The notes: a model not told the origin generated them from the letters alone. DNA of 64,000 nt from Sinohyriopsis cumingii (GCA_028554795.2 CM068842.1:26508590-26572589), one strand, 5' to 3'. Shown: positions 48,671-61,537, counted from the stretch's first letter. Numbers and translations are program-made.

Positions 48671-50942
48671 ATTCCTTTGTATGAGGGCCTCAAGGTAGAT
48701 TAGTTTTTAGCTAATTGTGTTACCCTCTTTAAATAAGGTCATTATTATTATTATTATTAGACATCTAATATAACCAACACATTGGCTATCTTGAAATTCT
48801 TAATACTACTCCTCCTGAGGCGATGGTGACATCAACATGTTTTTTTTTACTAAAAGACTTTTTTGTCATGTCTGGATTGTCATAAATGAAAAATTTGCCA
48901 ATCTGACATTCAGTATGGCCACCATAGAAACCATCTTGATAATCTAATTATCGCTACACTTACTGAATGGAACATGATATTGACATGTGCTTTTCCTCAC
49001 AAAACTTTTTAAGGTGTTAGTTTGTTCTAAATGGTGTCAATTTCACTTCCAATATGACCACCAAAGTGGCATTCTTGAAAATCTTATCACTGCTACTCCA
49101 CCTTGATGGAAAATTCATATCAGCCTTGAGTTTTCACCAGAAGATGTATTATGTTGTCCAGTTGATTCTAGATGAAAATGGTACCAATCCGATCTCTAAG
49201 ATGGCCACCATGGCAGTCATCTTGTAAATGTTGTTGCTACTCCACTTAAAATGTTCTTTAATGTAAAGTCGTATCAGTGTTTTCTCCATTAGACTTATTA
49301 AGGTGCCTAGTTGGTCCAGAATGAAAATAATGACAATTTGACCTCGAATATTGCCACCATGGTGGTCATCTTAAAATCATGTTATAGCTACTTCTGCTGA
49401 ATATAGATACATCAGCAATGTGGGATTGAACCAGAAGATTTATATTGATGTTTAGTTGGTCCGAAATGAAAGAACTTATATCAAATATGGACACTGCAAT
49501 GGATAATTTTAACTTTTTTCTGCTGAAGAATATCAGCATTGGTTTCAACTCTCATTAGTTTAAGAGGAAGAAATGATCTTATCTTTAATTCAAGTATCAG
49601 TCCTTTTGAGGGACTCTTGTTTTTCTGATATTGATTTTGCATGAGTGAGATCAAATCTCTTGTAAAAACCATGTCCAAGTTTTTTAATTTGTTTGCAGAA
49701 AACATAGCCACATTCAGCATTGTTAAATATTTGTTAGCAATTTTGAAATGTTTCACAGTTGCTAATATTGCCTTTTTAAAGTGCCTCAAGCATCTGTTGT
49801 TTATATCCTATCACATATATCTTGCAATATTTTTACTTACAAACTGTTTGGATTTTATGTATCATATTTCCAGCTTTTAATTAAAAATATATCCCATTTA
49901 GTGCTTTTCTTCTCGTATGTTTCCATATTTAATTACAAAGAGTAAAAATATTATGATTTAAAGTTGTGTAAAAGAAATATGAATATGTTGAACACAGATT
50001 TGTTCTTGATCTGTAAATGTATCTTTCAAAGCTCTTAGATGACTTTGATTATGGACAAGAGACCATTATGCATATTAATTATATCTTTATGTTCAGAAAG
50101 AATTTTTATGATATAGTCAAATGGTTAAAATTGGCATGATATTAAGTTGAGGAGATAGTTTACATAAGTTGTGTTCTTACAATACTACATAAGCTTGCTT
50201 AGTGAAATGGCCAACTGTTTAGTTTTATAATCAAGGTGAGTGATAGCAGACCCATTGGGTCTCATATTAAATGTATCTGGCTGTAAGCTCACTGAGAATA
50301 TGGAATGACCCTGCATCTATCTTACATTGTCTGCTGTGCATCCATCTACAGTTGCTATTGTCACAGTTCTTGTAGAGAAGCACTAAGCCATTTTTTAACA
50401 GACAAGCAGGTAGCCATGGAATCTTGGTTGGAAGGATGATTTCTTAATCAGTTTCTTTTATTAATGTTTATTTCATATGCAATAAAAACGATGTTTTAAA
50501 CTTCTATTCTAACATATTAATATCTAATGGCTTAATTTTCCCGTAGTGAAAGCCTTTATGCCTGAATGTTTTCCATCAAAGTTGGTCCAGTTGTGTTTAT
50601 AGTTCATTTATTTGGGTAAATTGCTTATAGATTTTTTTGCATTGTTGTTTTTTCTATATTTAATTATAGCAGCCATATTTGATGACAACTCAGTATTATT
50701 TTTAATTATTTTTATTTTTAAATTTGAAAGGCCTTATATCAGATTTGGTCAGATTCTGCCGTGGTGAAGTTGAAGAGGTTGTTGAAGGGTTTTCTGTTTT
50801 AGTTATAGCAACCACATTTGACAGCAGATTGAAATCATCTGTTGACAAGGAAAATTTCTAGCGATCAAATTCTATTTTTGAGAAGGAGTAGTTCAAAAGT
50901 TTTAATATTTTTTTATAATGGGAGTCACATTTGATATTGCAC

Positions 50943-51034
50943 GGCTTCATCTGAATAAATATTTGATACTGGCTTCATCTGAATAAATATTTGATACTGG
51001 CTTCATCTGAATAAATATTTGATACTGGCTTCAT
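50943..51034. repeat. 28-bp tandem triplicate
   Basis: Three near-perfect 28-bp units beginning GGCTTCATCTGAATAAAT, and the start of a fourth. Confidence 0.95.
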
Positions 51035-52439
51035 GTGAAGATGCTTTGTGTCAAATTTCGGTCAAATTCTGTTAAGCACTTTTACTGAGAAGCCTTTCAG
51101 ATATTTATTAATTTTTTAGTAATCATGACCATATTTGATAGTGAACTGGTATCATTATTTGTAAAAATATTCAAAATTCTTTTAGCCAGGGTGCTTTCCA
51201 TTAAATTTGGTCAAATTCTCTTGACTTATAAAGGAACCTGGCCTTAATTTTTATTTGGTGATATATTAATAAATCCTTAGCCGTGTCTGTATTTATAGTA
51301 TTTCAGCCAATAGTTGTTTTACTGCTGACTAAATATTTATTGTATTTTTTTCTCCATATCAGAATTTATAGAATCTGTAAAATTCCTCAGCCCTGTTGAT
51401 TGAAGAGACTGATTGCATAGATCCTGTATTTGAGTGATCACCTCGAGACTATGAGTGAGATTAGTTGCATGTAAAGATGGCGATTTAATGTAGGAACTGG
51501 TAGGGGTCATGCTGTGAATTAAATTTCATCTGCCATTTGTTTTATTATAGAGGATGGTATAGAGAGAATATTTGCTGGAAATGGTTAAATAATGGATAAA
51601 TGTCATGGAGTGGGGGAAAATATGCAAGTGTTTAAAAACAAATTGAAGTAGCAGATTTCATACTGAAACCTTTATGATAATGTCAGCAGTTTACCATTTA
51701 TGTTCTGCTATGTTTTGTGTATATTTGCTTAGAAAATATCAGTAGTAATGTAATTATCCTTCCACTTCAAGGTGAAACAGTGCCTTAAAAGAAAAAAAAA
51801 TGAGGAAAAAAGTATATGCACATTGTGAAAATTGAACTTGGTTTATTTGCGTGCGAGATGGTCATACTTACCACAAGACTATGCAAGCATAAATAGCTCA
51901 GATTGCTTGGTCATAGTGTTATCAACAGAGCAGTGAAAAAAATCATCTGCTATTCCACTTGAGTGAGTTATCAAAAATATTTCACTTGGAAAACCCAATA
52001 ATTCCCAGCCTGCATAAATATTTGTAATCAGAAAATGTTGCTGTCATTTTCAAGTTGCTGCGTGAAGATTCTGAAGCTTGCCTTCTGACAGTTGACCATA
52101 ATCCTTCATCAATTCTGAATTTGTACAATAACAGCAAAGTCTAAGCAATCCAATATTTACCATATGACAATTGGTCCTAATTAAAATGTTAAGCAGTGAC
52201 ATATATCTGTTTACTTTTTTGATTCAGCCTTTTGCTTTATTTCCCATCTTAATCAACCATGATTAGTATGTGTTCCATTCGATTGATAAGTATAGTTGCT
52301 TCATGATACATTCTACTACTGATAAACGCATCTGTATAGGACTTCCTCAATTTTCCAGGTACATATGCTTATTATCTTGATTCTACATTAGATAAATAAA
52401 TGGATTGATTTTGATAGATTCAGTGGTTTCTTTCTTCAG

Positions 52440-52671
52440 GATCCCAGTTTGAGGAGCTTGAACATTCTGGTCTTGCCAGACAGGTGTCTGTCCTGTTGAC
52501 TAATCACCTGGCCCGTGCGACAGAAACAGGTGGTAATGAAGCTGCAGGGACTGAGGCTTTGCAGGAGGTACTCAGTCTCCTGAACAACTTATCCCGAAGT
52601 CGAATGGGAAAGGCAATCTTGAGCCAGCCTGCCTGTGTATCCAAACTACTCTCGCTTCTCCTTGATCAGAG
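52440..52671 (+). CDS. HECTD4: HECTD4-like exon 13 of window
   Basis: Acceptor TTTCTTTCTTCAG and donor GTATTT (weak). It reads SQFEELEHSGLARQVSVLLT, NHLARATETGGNEAAGTEAL and ILSQPACVSKLLSLLLDQ with a split Arg codon. The largest exon here and strongly helical. Phases agree on both sides. Confidence 0.9.
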
Positions 52672-54840
52672 GTATTTTTTGGTCTCGCGTGTGAATAGTG
52701 AGACATAGGTAATAGTTATTACTTTCCTGAAAGTGCTAGCAACAGTTGTGTGAAAGTCATATATATGTATATCGTCTAGATCATTTTCTGTACTCAACTG
52801 AAACTTTGGTATGAAATTAATATATGCTGAAAGGTTTTGTCCCGATATGTTAGGATATCACATCTTGCCTGTGTAAGTGGAAAGCTATGTTATTACAGAG
52901 ATGTTCAAATTCAGAGACACTGTACTCCAAAAAGCTCTTGTAATCATTTATAAATGTTTTTCTTGTACCTTTATGCATATTTTTTATGTTATCAAATAGC
53001 AAGGTAGAGGTTTCTCTTCAAGAAACAGTAAGATTGGGGTGGTTTCCATTTTCCCTCACTATAGCACCTTTCATGGGAAATATAAAAGTGGACCACCTTA
53101 TAGCTAAAGTTTCTTTATATTAAGGTATTTTATTCATAATATTACTATTAAATAATGAAATGAGATCTAGTTTTACCATAGCTGCCTTGGATAAGGGACT
53201 GCCTTATACAAAGGTACCACATTGGTGATATCACCATATATTGAAGTATTTAATGCATAATGTTCCTACAGCAGTACCTGTCTGATAGATCTGCCCAAAA
53301 ATAATGATCTCTTCAGACATGTGGTCTCTAATGACAGGTCATAACACTGTAGACTCTATAAGTTTGTGCATGGAGAACCTGGTCTCAAGACAGGTGGTCT
53401 TTCATAGAATGACCTCTCAAGACAAGTTTTACTGTGATAAATAATGAAAGGGGATTCATGATCATAGCTACCTGATACTGAGGTACCATATAGTGAAGGA
53501 GTTCTCAGTCTTAATGCCTAAATGTTGTACAAGGATTTTGTGTCACAGTTTTTAAAGGTCATGCACAAATGGGTTATGTTTATGTGTGGAACCCTTGTTA
53601 CAATAAATGGGAAGATGTCCCTCTCTGAACGTAAGAGTAAGGTTTTTTGGCTTTTTTTTAGTATGTGTAATGGTACACCAGAAAGCCTAAAGTTGTATTT
53701 GAGAAAGTTACAGTTAATATTATTGCCTATAATTTCTGGCCTAAACTCTTTAGCATGAGTGCATACCTGTTTTGGTGGCTTACAAACTAATTGAAATGTA
53801 AGAAATTTCAGCATAACAGTAAATTGGATACAGATGTATGTTAAATATCTGTATTTATTGTATAACAATTGAACACATTTAATACCTACAACAAAGATAA
53901 CTTTGAGTGATTATTTAAAATGAGTTTCAGGGGGCCAAGACCTGTAATTCCCTCGCAGTCACCCCACCCCATGAAAATGGACTCTTTGGGTTGGGTATGT
54001 AAAATAAGAATAGAGGAAGGGTGAATAAAAGATGTATGTCTAACACTGAATCAGGTTACTATGAAGCCCCTTGTATTTACCGGGTACCATTTTTGTTCAT
54101 TTTTTGTTGTTGCTACAAACCACAAATTTCTATGCCCAGTGAACACTTTTCAAGGACAAAGACTCATTCCCAAATCCACAGATTTAAATACCATTTATAT
54201 TTGCTTAGAAGTTGGGTCCAACTGCAGACTCCATAAATGCAGATCTGTCATTGCACAGTGCACTGTCAGATCAGTGTCTATGCAGTTTGTTAGGAGTAAT
54301 CAGTAGAACAGACAACACTGACCCCTTTCTGCCAGTGCATTATGCGATAGCAGATGAGGGCCGATCTTGTTTGCAGTTGGACCCGACTTGTAAGCAAGTA
54401 TATACAGTACAATAAACACATCTTTTTTGTTCAAATGCACACAAATTGATACTCACCAAAATAAATAAGCTCACACTATTATATAATTGAAGTTGTTGCT
54501 TTGATCTTTGTAAGGAATATTTCTTAAGGCCTCAAGCCGATCTTGAAAGTATTTGGTTGTTATCTATTTTGAATTTGATAAATTTTTCACTAACAGTTAT
54601 ATCAATATCCACCACTTTGTTGTCTATGAAACAAACCTAAATTCCTTACAGAATTAAGAAAAGACCTAAATAAATACTAGGCAAGTTTCATCCAACAGAC
54701 AAAAGACAAAGGTAGCAAAAGTGTTAAGAATTTGGGATAAAGCATTTTTATAATTTATAAGGATGCTGTCTTGATATGTAGCTGGTACTTAAACTAACTT
54801 TAATATTTTTGTTCATGTATCATATGTGCCACTTTTGCAG
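52672..54840. other. Intron 13
   Basis: AT-rich. A possible decayed MITE lies at 53269-53441. The region 54180-54360 shares a short block with intron 7. No exon recognised. Confidence 0.5.
53269..53441. mobile_element. Possible decayed MITE
   Basis: A short palindrome-like patch runs from CAGTACCTGTCTGATAGATC to CTCAAGACAAGTTTTACTG, with ACAGGTGGTCTTTCATAG inside. The two ends are loosely inverted. Too diverged to name a superfamily. Confidence 0.4.
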
Positions 54841-55049
54841 GCCTTCCCCCAAGCTTGTGTTAATAATCCTCCAGCTGTGTCGAGTGGCCCTGCCCTTGGT
54901 GAACACAGTCGACTGTGAGTCTGTAAAGTTACCAGTTTGGGGACAGCATGTTAGTTCCAGCTACTGGAGTTCAGCACAGCCAGTCTCAGACCCACCTGCT
55001 AGAATCATCAGTCTCCTTCTGGCCAAGCTGGGGGACTTTCTGGTGCCTG
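54841..55049 (+). CDS. HECTD4: HECTD4-like exon 14 of window
   Basis: Acceptor GCCACTTTTGCAG and donor GTGAGT. It reads PSPKLVLIILQLCRVALPLV, then an acidic and Ser-rich loop, then PPARIISLLLAKLGDFLVP with a split Gly codon (phase 1). It closely follows the HECTD4 pattern of helix, loop, helix. Confidence 0.92.
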
Positions 55050-57053
55050 GTGAGTTATCTTTCCTGGTGCCAAAGTCATTCAAATTCTCAAAATGTCTCC
55101 CTAGATTGATATTACATATATCTTTAATATGATTCCATTGAAAAAATTTGAACTTTTATTAGAAGGACAAATGATGTAGGGAAAAAAGTTTTATGTTGGG
55201 GAAACTTATTTATCCTCTAGAATTGAGTTGGCAGTTGTGTTAATTTTGATGAGTCAATGAATGTAAATTCATCTTTTTAAAAGTATTCAAAACTTGTGGA
55301 CTTCATCCTACAGTTGCTTATTGCTGAGTTCGCTTTTCTTAACAGTGGTGGAAAATATCAATTTGAGAAGATTTTCAAGGACCTTCTCTTTTTCAAATAT
55401 TTTCAACTGCAGTTCGCTTCTCAAAGCTAATGACATGTCCAAAAACTTATATTGTGGCAAAAGTGAGGACAATAAATAGATGAGAAACATTTGGTCAATA
55501 ATTCAGAGTTGGGGTGGGGTTGGGGAAGTTTTGTACATTCTGTTGCCTAATAGTCTCCACAGATTTAAAAAAAATTGTTTTTGAGGTCTGATGAAGTCAA
55601 GTTTCATTCAGTAATTACTTGTATAATCCATTTTACATCCAGTACTCACAAGTGCATGCAGCAACGTTGTAGAAGTTGCCTCCCTTGCATATTTTAGTAT
55701 GTGTATCCATCATTAGCCGCCAAAATAAGTATAGTTTCCTAACTTGAATTACATCATAGATTGACAGAGCTGACTCTGGTATCTTTTTTGTTACTGAATA
55801 TTTCCTCAAGACAGTGATTTTAAATGATAGAATAAATGACTTCATTGCGTCTCTTAGTAAAAGACTTAGTACATCTCACTGTGGTTTATGTTAAAGAGCA
55901 AGGCAGAATGCAGGGGTCACATGGTCCCAGGACATTACATCCAGATCTGGAAAAGAAATTATAATAAGAAAGTAAAGGAAAATCCTAGAAAACAAAGCAG
56001 CCCTTTTGTCACTACAGCTGTTATATGCTTTATTTTCATTTATTTTGCCTTTAATCTTAAAAGATAACTGGACATTGTAGAATATAAATGTTGGACACTT
56101 GATGTCCAGTATGATAGGACATTGTGTAATAAAGTCTGCTTTGTTAGTCATCGATTTCTTGATTTTTTTGTGTGTAAATTGTGAAGAATAAAGAGTGGGA
56201 TCAACAAATGCTCTCACATTGTAAGCAGTTTCACAAGTTATCTTGGATGTGATTAGTAAGGAAGTGGTATGTACCACTCCCTTGATAACTTGCGCCCTGA
56301 TAACTCATGAACCCGCTTAGAACATGGGGTCTGGCATGTATCCCTTTTTTTTTAAAACCAGCAAATACCCCCAAAAATTGATCCCTATTTATTGAACATG
56401 AAAATGGCGATCAAAATTGGTAACTAAAACGTTGATATATAGCTCGTTTTTATGGTCGAAAATGGTAGGTAGGACCTGGAAGTTTTAATCTACATTTTGA
56501 AATTATCAGCTTTTAATATGAAGTCATATAATTGGTTACATTTTCTTTCCAAATGACATTCTTGGTACACCATAATTAAAGATATTCAAGGAAATTTCAA
56601 TCAATGAAACTGTGACTTACGCATAGTGTTTGCAGAACATTATTATATATAAATGCCAGTTAAATAATTTTTATTAAGTGAAATTTGTGTTTTAATTCTA
56701 TCTTTTATTTCCTCTTAAGTGTAATCATCATAAATGCAATGTGTATTTAACGTAAATTGTGTCAATCTACTGTAACAGCTATGTCCGCAAGTGTTTCTCT
56801 GAGAACCTAATTAAGTGCCGACTGTGTTTTGATAACTGACTTGCGGAAGTATTTGTTGTATTGTTGCACTGAATTAAAAGCTGGACTCCTTTGTATTATC
56901 ACATTAATTATGTTTTTTGAACCAAATAAAGGAGGTGGAATAAAAGAAAAGTTAAAAGGCATGCAAATCCATCCTACTTAAAATCTAGTAGCCCCAGTCA
57001 TAGGTCGGGTGAACTAACTTCAATTGATTAGTCGTGAAGTCACTTCATTTGAT

Positions 57054-57310
57054 GGGGCCCCGAGTGGCCCAGTGGTCTAAAGCGCTCTTCGTTACGGATC
57101 ACTGCCATCTCACCTCTGTCTGCGGCAGTTCGAGTCTAACATTCAGCCAATGTGGGCATGTGAGAAAGCTTGCCAGTAGCTTCTCGTGGGTTGGTGGTTC
57201 TTTCCGGGTTTTCTGGGTTCTTCCTCCACCATTAATACTGGCCACCATGTATAGCCTATCGTGCTGAAAAATGGCGTTAAACCGCACAACAACAACAACA
57301 ACAACAACAA
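57054..57310 (+). mobile_element. tRNA-derived SINE family 2, full copy with target duplication
   Basis: The GGGGCCCCGAGTGGCCC head has A box TGGCCCAGTGG (57065-57075) and B-like box AGTTCGAGTCT (57127-57137). The body includes GTGGGCATGTGAGAAAGC and GGCCACCATGTATAGCC, and the tail is (AAC)n. It is flanked by a perfect 11-bp duplication CTTCATTTGAT (57043-57053 and 57311-57321). Confidence 0.95.
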
Positions 57311-57853
57311 CTTCATTTGATCATTGGATCACTGTTATAAATGTTATTGTGTGTTTAACATAAACTACCATAATTTATCCAGCTGATTCAAAACTGTGAT
57401 CAAAGATAACAAGGCAACCAAGCAAAATGAATACTTTGCAAAATAAAGAGCTTGGTTCCACAGATATGGACCATTGTGGGCAAGCAAGTTTCAGAGAATT
57501 CCTGAACTGGCACTTAGAGATATCCTCAAGGATGATATGAAGTTTCACTATTACTTCCAATGAAATCACGACATCAGTACTGAATGATAAAAAAAATCAA
57601 ATTTTGACACAGATGATTGTCTTACGAAATAAATATCGCTAGTTTTTTAAAAGAAAGGAATCTTGTTTGGTGCTGTATCAACAGTTAATCTAGTTCCTTG
57701 CTAACAGACTCTCAATTTGGCTATATACTATTAAATACTACCCTGGGAACCAGACTAATCAACAAACCAAAAAGCAGTGATGTAGTACACAGATGTTTTC
57801 GTGTACATGTGATGGTAGTTGAAAGATGTTGGAACGGCCCTTCACATGTTGGA

Positions 57854-58045
57854 CATTTTAAAAATAAATGTTATTTATACAGAATAACGAACAACTTCAT
57901 TAGAAAAATTTAGAAATAAATGTTATTTATACAGAATAATGAACAGCTTCATTAGAAAAAGCACATTATTATGGACATTTTAAAAATAAATGTTATTTAT
58001 ACAGAATAATGAACAACTTCATTAGAAAAAGCTCATTATTAACAA
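57854..58045. repeat. ~60-bp block repeated three times
   Basis: Three direct copies of AAATAAATGTTATTTATACA followed by GAATAATGAACAACTTC and ATTAGAAAAAG. Copy A of the host repeat has only one related block (near 31500), so this is a local expansion. Confidence 0.9.
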
Positions 58046-58807
58046 TTATTATCAAGGTGATTGTAAAATGAGGATTCTGTCATTAAACAATTCAGTTCCC
58101 TGCATTTTTTTCAAAGTATTTTTTTTCGTCAATTTTTAGAAGTCCCTTATTAACTCGCACCTTCACTTATAGTGTGGTCTATGTTTGTGGACCCTGTTGT
58201 GCATGAGTTATCGAGGGAGATGTGTATTTTGATGGTATACAATTTCATAAGTTTTAAAGAAAAAGAAAAATGTTCTAAAACATTAATGGTTTATTTTGTG
58301 AACCTTGACATGTTTGATGTTCATGAGAGAAACAGTATTAGAGTCTGCCTTTATTAATGAACATGGAGAATGAATTGTTGGACCTTGAATCAGTAATACT
58401 TTCTCACAGAGACGGAAGATTAAGTTCTGGCAGCATCTACTGATAATCAAGATAATTAGGGCCCCACTGCAATATAGTTAGCATCTTTTCCATCTCCCTT
58501 AATCTGTCCACATAACCAACAAAGCTTTGTAACCCTTACACATAATTGAATGCCATTTGGTAGGTGAATTGCCCATGACACATTGATGTACATTTTTAAG
58601 CATTTGTGCCTTCTGCTCAGATATGTATGGAGTTATTTCCCATTTTCAGTCAGTTTAAAAGGATGTTTAAAACATGGTTTGCGTTGGTGAGAATAACCTC
58701 TCCTATGTTTGTGAGCATGATAAGAAAGTCAAGCTGTTCGGGAACTCCTCCCAAATTAATCTCAAATGAATAGTTCTAATTGCTTCTCTCTTTTTTTATT
58801 GATTTAG

Positions 58808-58985
58808 GTGACATAGCTACAGTGTCAAGCCGTCATCATTCTCCAGATTCTGACCTGTCCAAGGCTGGAATGGGAGCCGACAAAGACAAGCAGGAAGATA
58901 GTGATGTTCAGAATGGCCGTCTGTCTGTCTTTATTCATAAAAGGGAAGATCAGTTGTCCCACGAAGTCATACAGCCTCTACTGAG
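58808..58985 (+). CDS. HECTD4: HECTD4-like exon 15 of window
   Basis: Acceptor TTTATTGATTTAG and donor GTAATC. It starts with a low-complexity Ser/Asp/Lys linker (SSRHHSPDSDLSKAGM and KDKQEDSD), then the conserved block LSVFIHKREDQLSHEVIQPL with a split Ser codon (phase 2). The IHKREDQ..HE..QPLL pattern is the strongest single reason for naming HECTD4. Confidence 0.93.
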
Positions 58986-59280
58986 GTAATCACAAATGTG
59001 AAAATCTTAATTTTTAGCTGAAGTTATACATTGTCAGAAATGGTCTGTTCTCAGAACTTGCTGAGCACAGAACTCCAAATCAAAACTGTTGACATTCTAT
59101 AACTTTGCATAATGCAAGGTAATAATCATGTATAAACATTGTTCCCCACTCCAGAATGCTACATTCCAATTGAATGGGTCTTCTCCACATGTAAACATGT
59201 ACAGGAATATTAGTTTATTCTAAAAATAAGCAGAGGGGCCTTTTACTGTTGGGTAACATGTTTGTGTGTGTGTGTGTGTA

Positions 59281-59352
<72 letters not shown>

Positions 59353-61537
59353 TTTATACTAAATATAAGGACAGAGGCCTTTTACTATTGGGTAACGTGT
59401 GTGTGTGTGTGTTAGTTTATTCTAAATAAAAGACGGGCCTTTTATTATTGGGTAGCATGTGTGTATGATTGTGAAAAGTAATTAATGCTATTAGAAATAT
59501 CTTCTGGCATTTTCAATTTGGCATGACAATGCATCAATAAAGTTTCTGTCTTGAAAATACCAGTTACCTGGGGCAACTGCAACTATGCCTGACCAGATGA
59601 AAATGACACAAATTTTGATATTCATTGTCTCTTAACTTTTAGCAGGTCCGTCTGATACAGATGTGTGATAACTTGTTCAGAGGGACTCTTTTTCTGCATC
59701 CAGATGACCTCTAAATTTAAGTGTCATTGTTAATGCATGCAGCATTTAGAAAAACTATGTGTAAAACTGTAACACAATATGTTCATAATAAGTAACCATT
59801 TTAGTATCAAGCTTAAATGAAGTACTGGAGTGTAAAAAAAAAGAAAATGAAGTTGATCTAGTAATCCAAGGATCGTGGGTTTGATACCTGCCCAGGCCTT
59901 TCCATGCTAGTTGCCTCAATTTGTTCTTGGGAAAGTCAGTTTACTATTATTTCCTTGGTCTGATGTAGTCACTGTGTTCAAAAGTGCCATTAAAACCAAC
60001 AAAACAGACCGTTGCTAAAGTTGTTTCTCCTTAATCACTCAAGTTCATCATCTTCAATTATGAAACTTGATGGATGGCTTTCACTTGGGGTAAGGTACAA
60101 ACATATCAATTTTGTTCAGTGGTTAAGGTCATTATTTTGACATTATTGTATAAAACTTTTTTCTTTCTTAAAATTTGTTGTTCCTATGTTAATGTGATGT
60201 TGAACCAATCTCCAGAAAGAAAGTCTTGAAACCATCATAAAAATCCATGGCAACTTCTTTTAAATGAATGATTGTATCAGCATGGGGTTTTCATAAAAAT
60301 AATGTCACATCTTAGTATATTATTGGTTTGACTGAAAATATTGCTCATATGACCTCCAACATGGCATCAAAGTGGCTATCTAAAAAATTTCAGGACCGTT
60401 GCTTTTGCATGACTGGTGGCATTGACATGGGGTGTCATGAAAACTTGGTGCATTGTGTAATTGTTCTGAAGGAAATGATGCAGATGGAACCATCATCATG
60501 TCTTCAGTTTTGTAAACCAGACCTATTTGATCATGGTATCAAGTCAAACATCATTGGTTGCAGCTTTTTTTTCACTGAGCTTATCAACACAGCAATTGTA
60601 TGTGTGCAAGTGAGTTTTTACCAGGCTTTGTTCGTAAGCACATTCTAATAAACAGATTGATAGTCAATACTAACGTGATATTAACACAAACAAGTATGAA
60701 TGGATTTTTTTCAACCCAATCTGTGGATATTTTTAAAGAATACTTTAATTAATACATTTTTGATTATTTATTTAGCACAAGGTGGCCTTAAATTTTTGGT
60801 TTAATTTAGCACTACATATAGTATTACTGTAGGTATAATTATGTTAGCACAGGTATATTTTGTTCGCATTAATTTATTATTTATATTCTATATATTTTTT
60901 TACATGCAGCTAGCCTTTTGTCATTTCTACACATCTAGTTTTTTCTTTTGTACAAAATTTACATGTAAACAGATTCTTAAATTTCAAAATGTAAGGATGC
61001 ATAATATGAACTCATCCATTCGCATTAAGTATAATTATAAACAGAAATAACCTGTTGTACAATCAGAGGTTTAACTTTCACTCCTCAACATTTATTCTGA
61101 ATTTGACTGCTTTACTTGGATAAATTTATGAAAGGTCATAGCATTAAAATGGATACTGGAAAAATACTGGTAGAATAGGTACATTAACACGGTATGAATG
61201 ATACTCAGGGAACCACAAAATTATTTTCACTATGGACAGATTGCCTTTATATAAAACTAAAATATATGGAATTAAGAGAGAGTTAAAGAATAATGATCAT
61301 TACTGAAATTAGTACATGTACAGTGTTACAGTCTGCCTGCTGCATCCACTAAGGCAGTTTTAAAGTTCTTTACAAGAAGAAAACCAGTACATGTACAGTG
61401 TTAAGGTCTGCCGCCTGCATTTTAACTTTAATGATATAAAAGGGCGATTAAAATATTGTTAACACCATGTTCACAAAACTTTGGGATGTATTATATAATT
61501 TTGTATAAGGTTTTTCCATTCAGATTTTTATTTTTAG
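58986..61537. other. Intron 15
   Basis: Holds a compound repeat with GT and AT runs (59207-59470). The rest, 59480-61530, is AT-rich intron without a recognised gene or mobile element. Confidence 0.6.
59207..59470. repeat. Compound repeat: ~60-bp unit plus GT and AT runs, three copies
   Basis: The unit ATTAGTTTATTCTAAA, AGGCCTTTTACTATTGGG, TAACATG plus (GT)n occurs three times (from about 59207, 59348 and 59411). The first GT run continues into a long AT run (59279-59349). Confidence 0.9.

Larger units (their letters stand above)
43690..48759 (+). mobile_element. CR1/L2-type non-LTR retrotransposon (LINE), near full length
   Basis: ORF1 (SGNH hydrolase-like plus two zinc knuckles) and ORF2 (AP-type endonuclease plus reverse transcriptase) lie in order. 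It ends in a short 3' UTR and an (ATT)n tail (48741-48759). An ORF1 with an esterase-like domain, an AP endonuclease and a microsatellite 3' end fit the CR1/L2 group. The 5' border is not sharp: the UTR before ATG 43727 is short or truncated. No target duplication found. Only one inactivating change in ORF2 is seen, so the copy is recent. Confidence 0.9.
43010..49560. repeat. Degenerate ~165-bp satellite flanking the LINE
   Basis: Left part about 43010-43680 and right part about 48760-49560 share the satellite wording of 36900-38050: AAGATGGCTGCCATG, GCCACCATGGCAGTCATC, CTACTCCTCCTGA, AAGACTTCTTATGGTG. The LINE lies between, so it landed in an existing satellite tract. Confidence 0.72.
42715..52439. 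other. Intron 12
   Basis: The longest intron here. It holds a CT run (42759-42782), the degenerate satellite on both sides of a LINE, the LINE itself (about 43690-48759) and a 28-bp triplicate (50943-51034). The stretches 49600-50940 and 51050-52430 are AT-rich with no recognised gene. Confidence 0.65.
56279..58216 (+). repeat. Unclassified ~2-kb repeat family, copy B, with nested SINE
   Basis: The left end is CCCTTGATAACTTGCGCC followed by a second GATAACTCATG. The right end is GCATGAGTTATCGAGGG, the inverse of that pattern. The inside aligns with copy A except for a ~0.7-kb gap near 56470 and the SINE at 57054-57310. GATAACT-type inverted ends suggest a DNA transposon of unknown type. No transposase frame recognised. 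Confidence 0.7.
55050..58807. other. Intron 14
   Basis: Holds copy B of the unclassified ~2-kb repeat with a nested SINE family 2 copy and a triplicated ~60-bp block. Stretches 55050-56270 and 58220-58800 are AT-rich with no gene seen. Confidence 0.65.

Noticed and set aside
53518..53868. Overlapping open frames of 78 and 116 codons on opposite strands
   Set aside because: No recognisable domain, no splice borders fitting the host gene, and composition like the surrounding intron.
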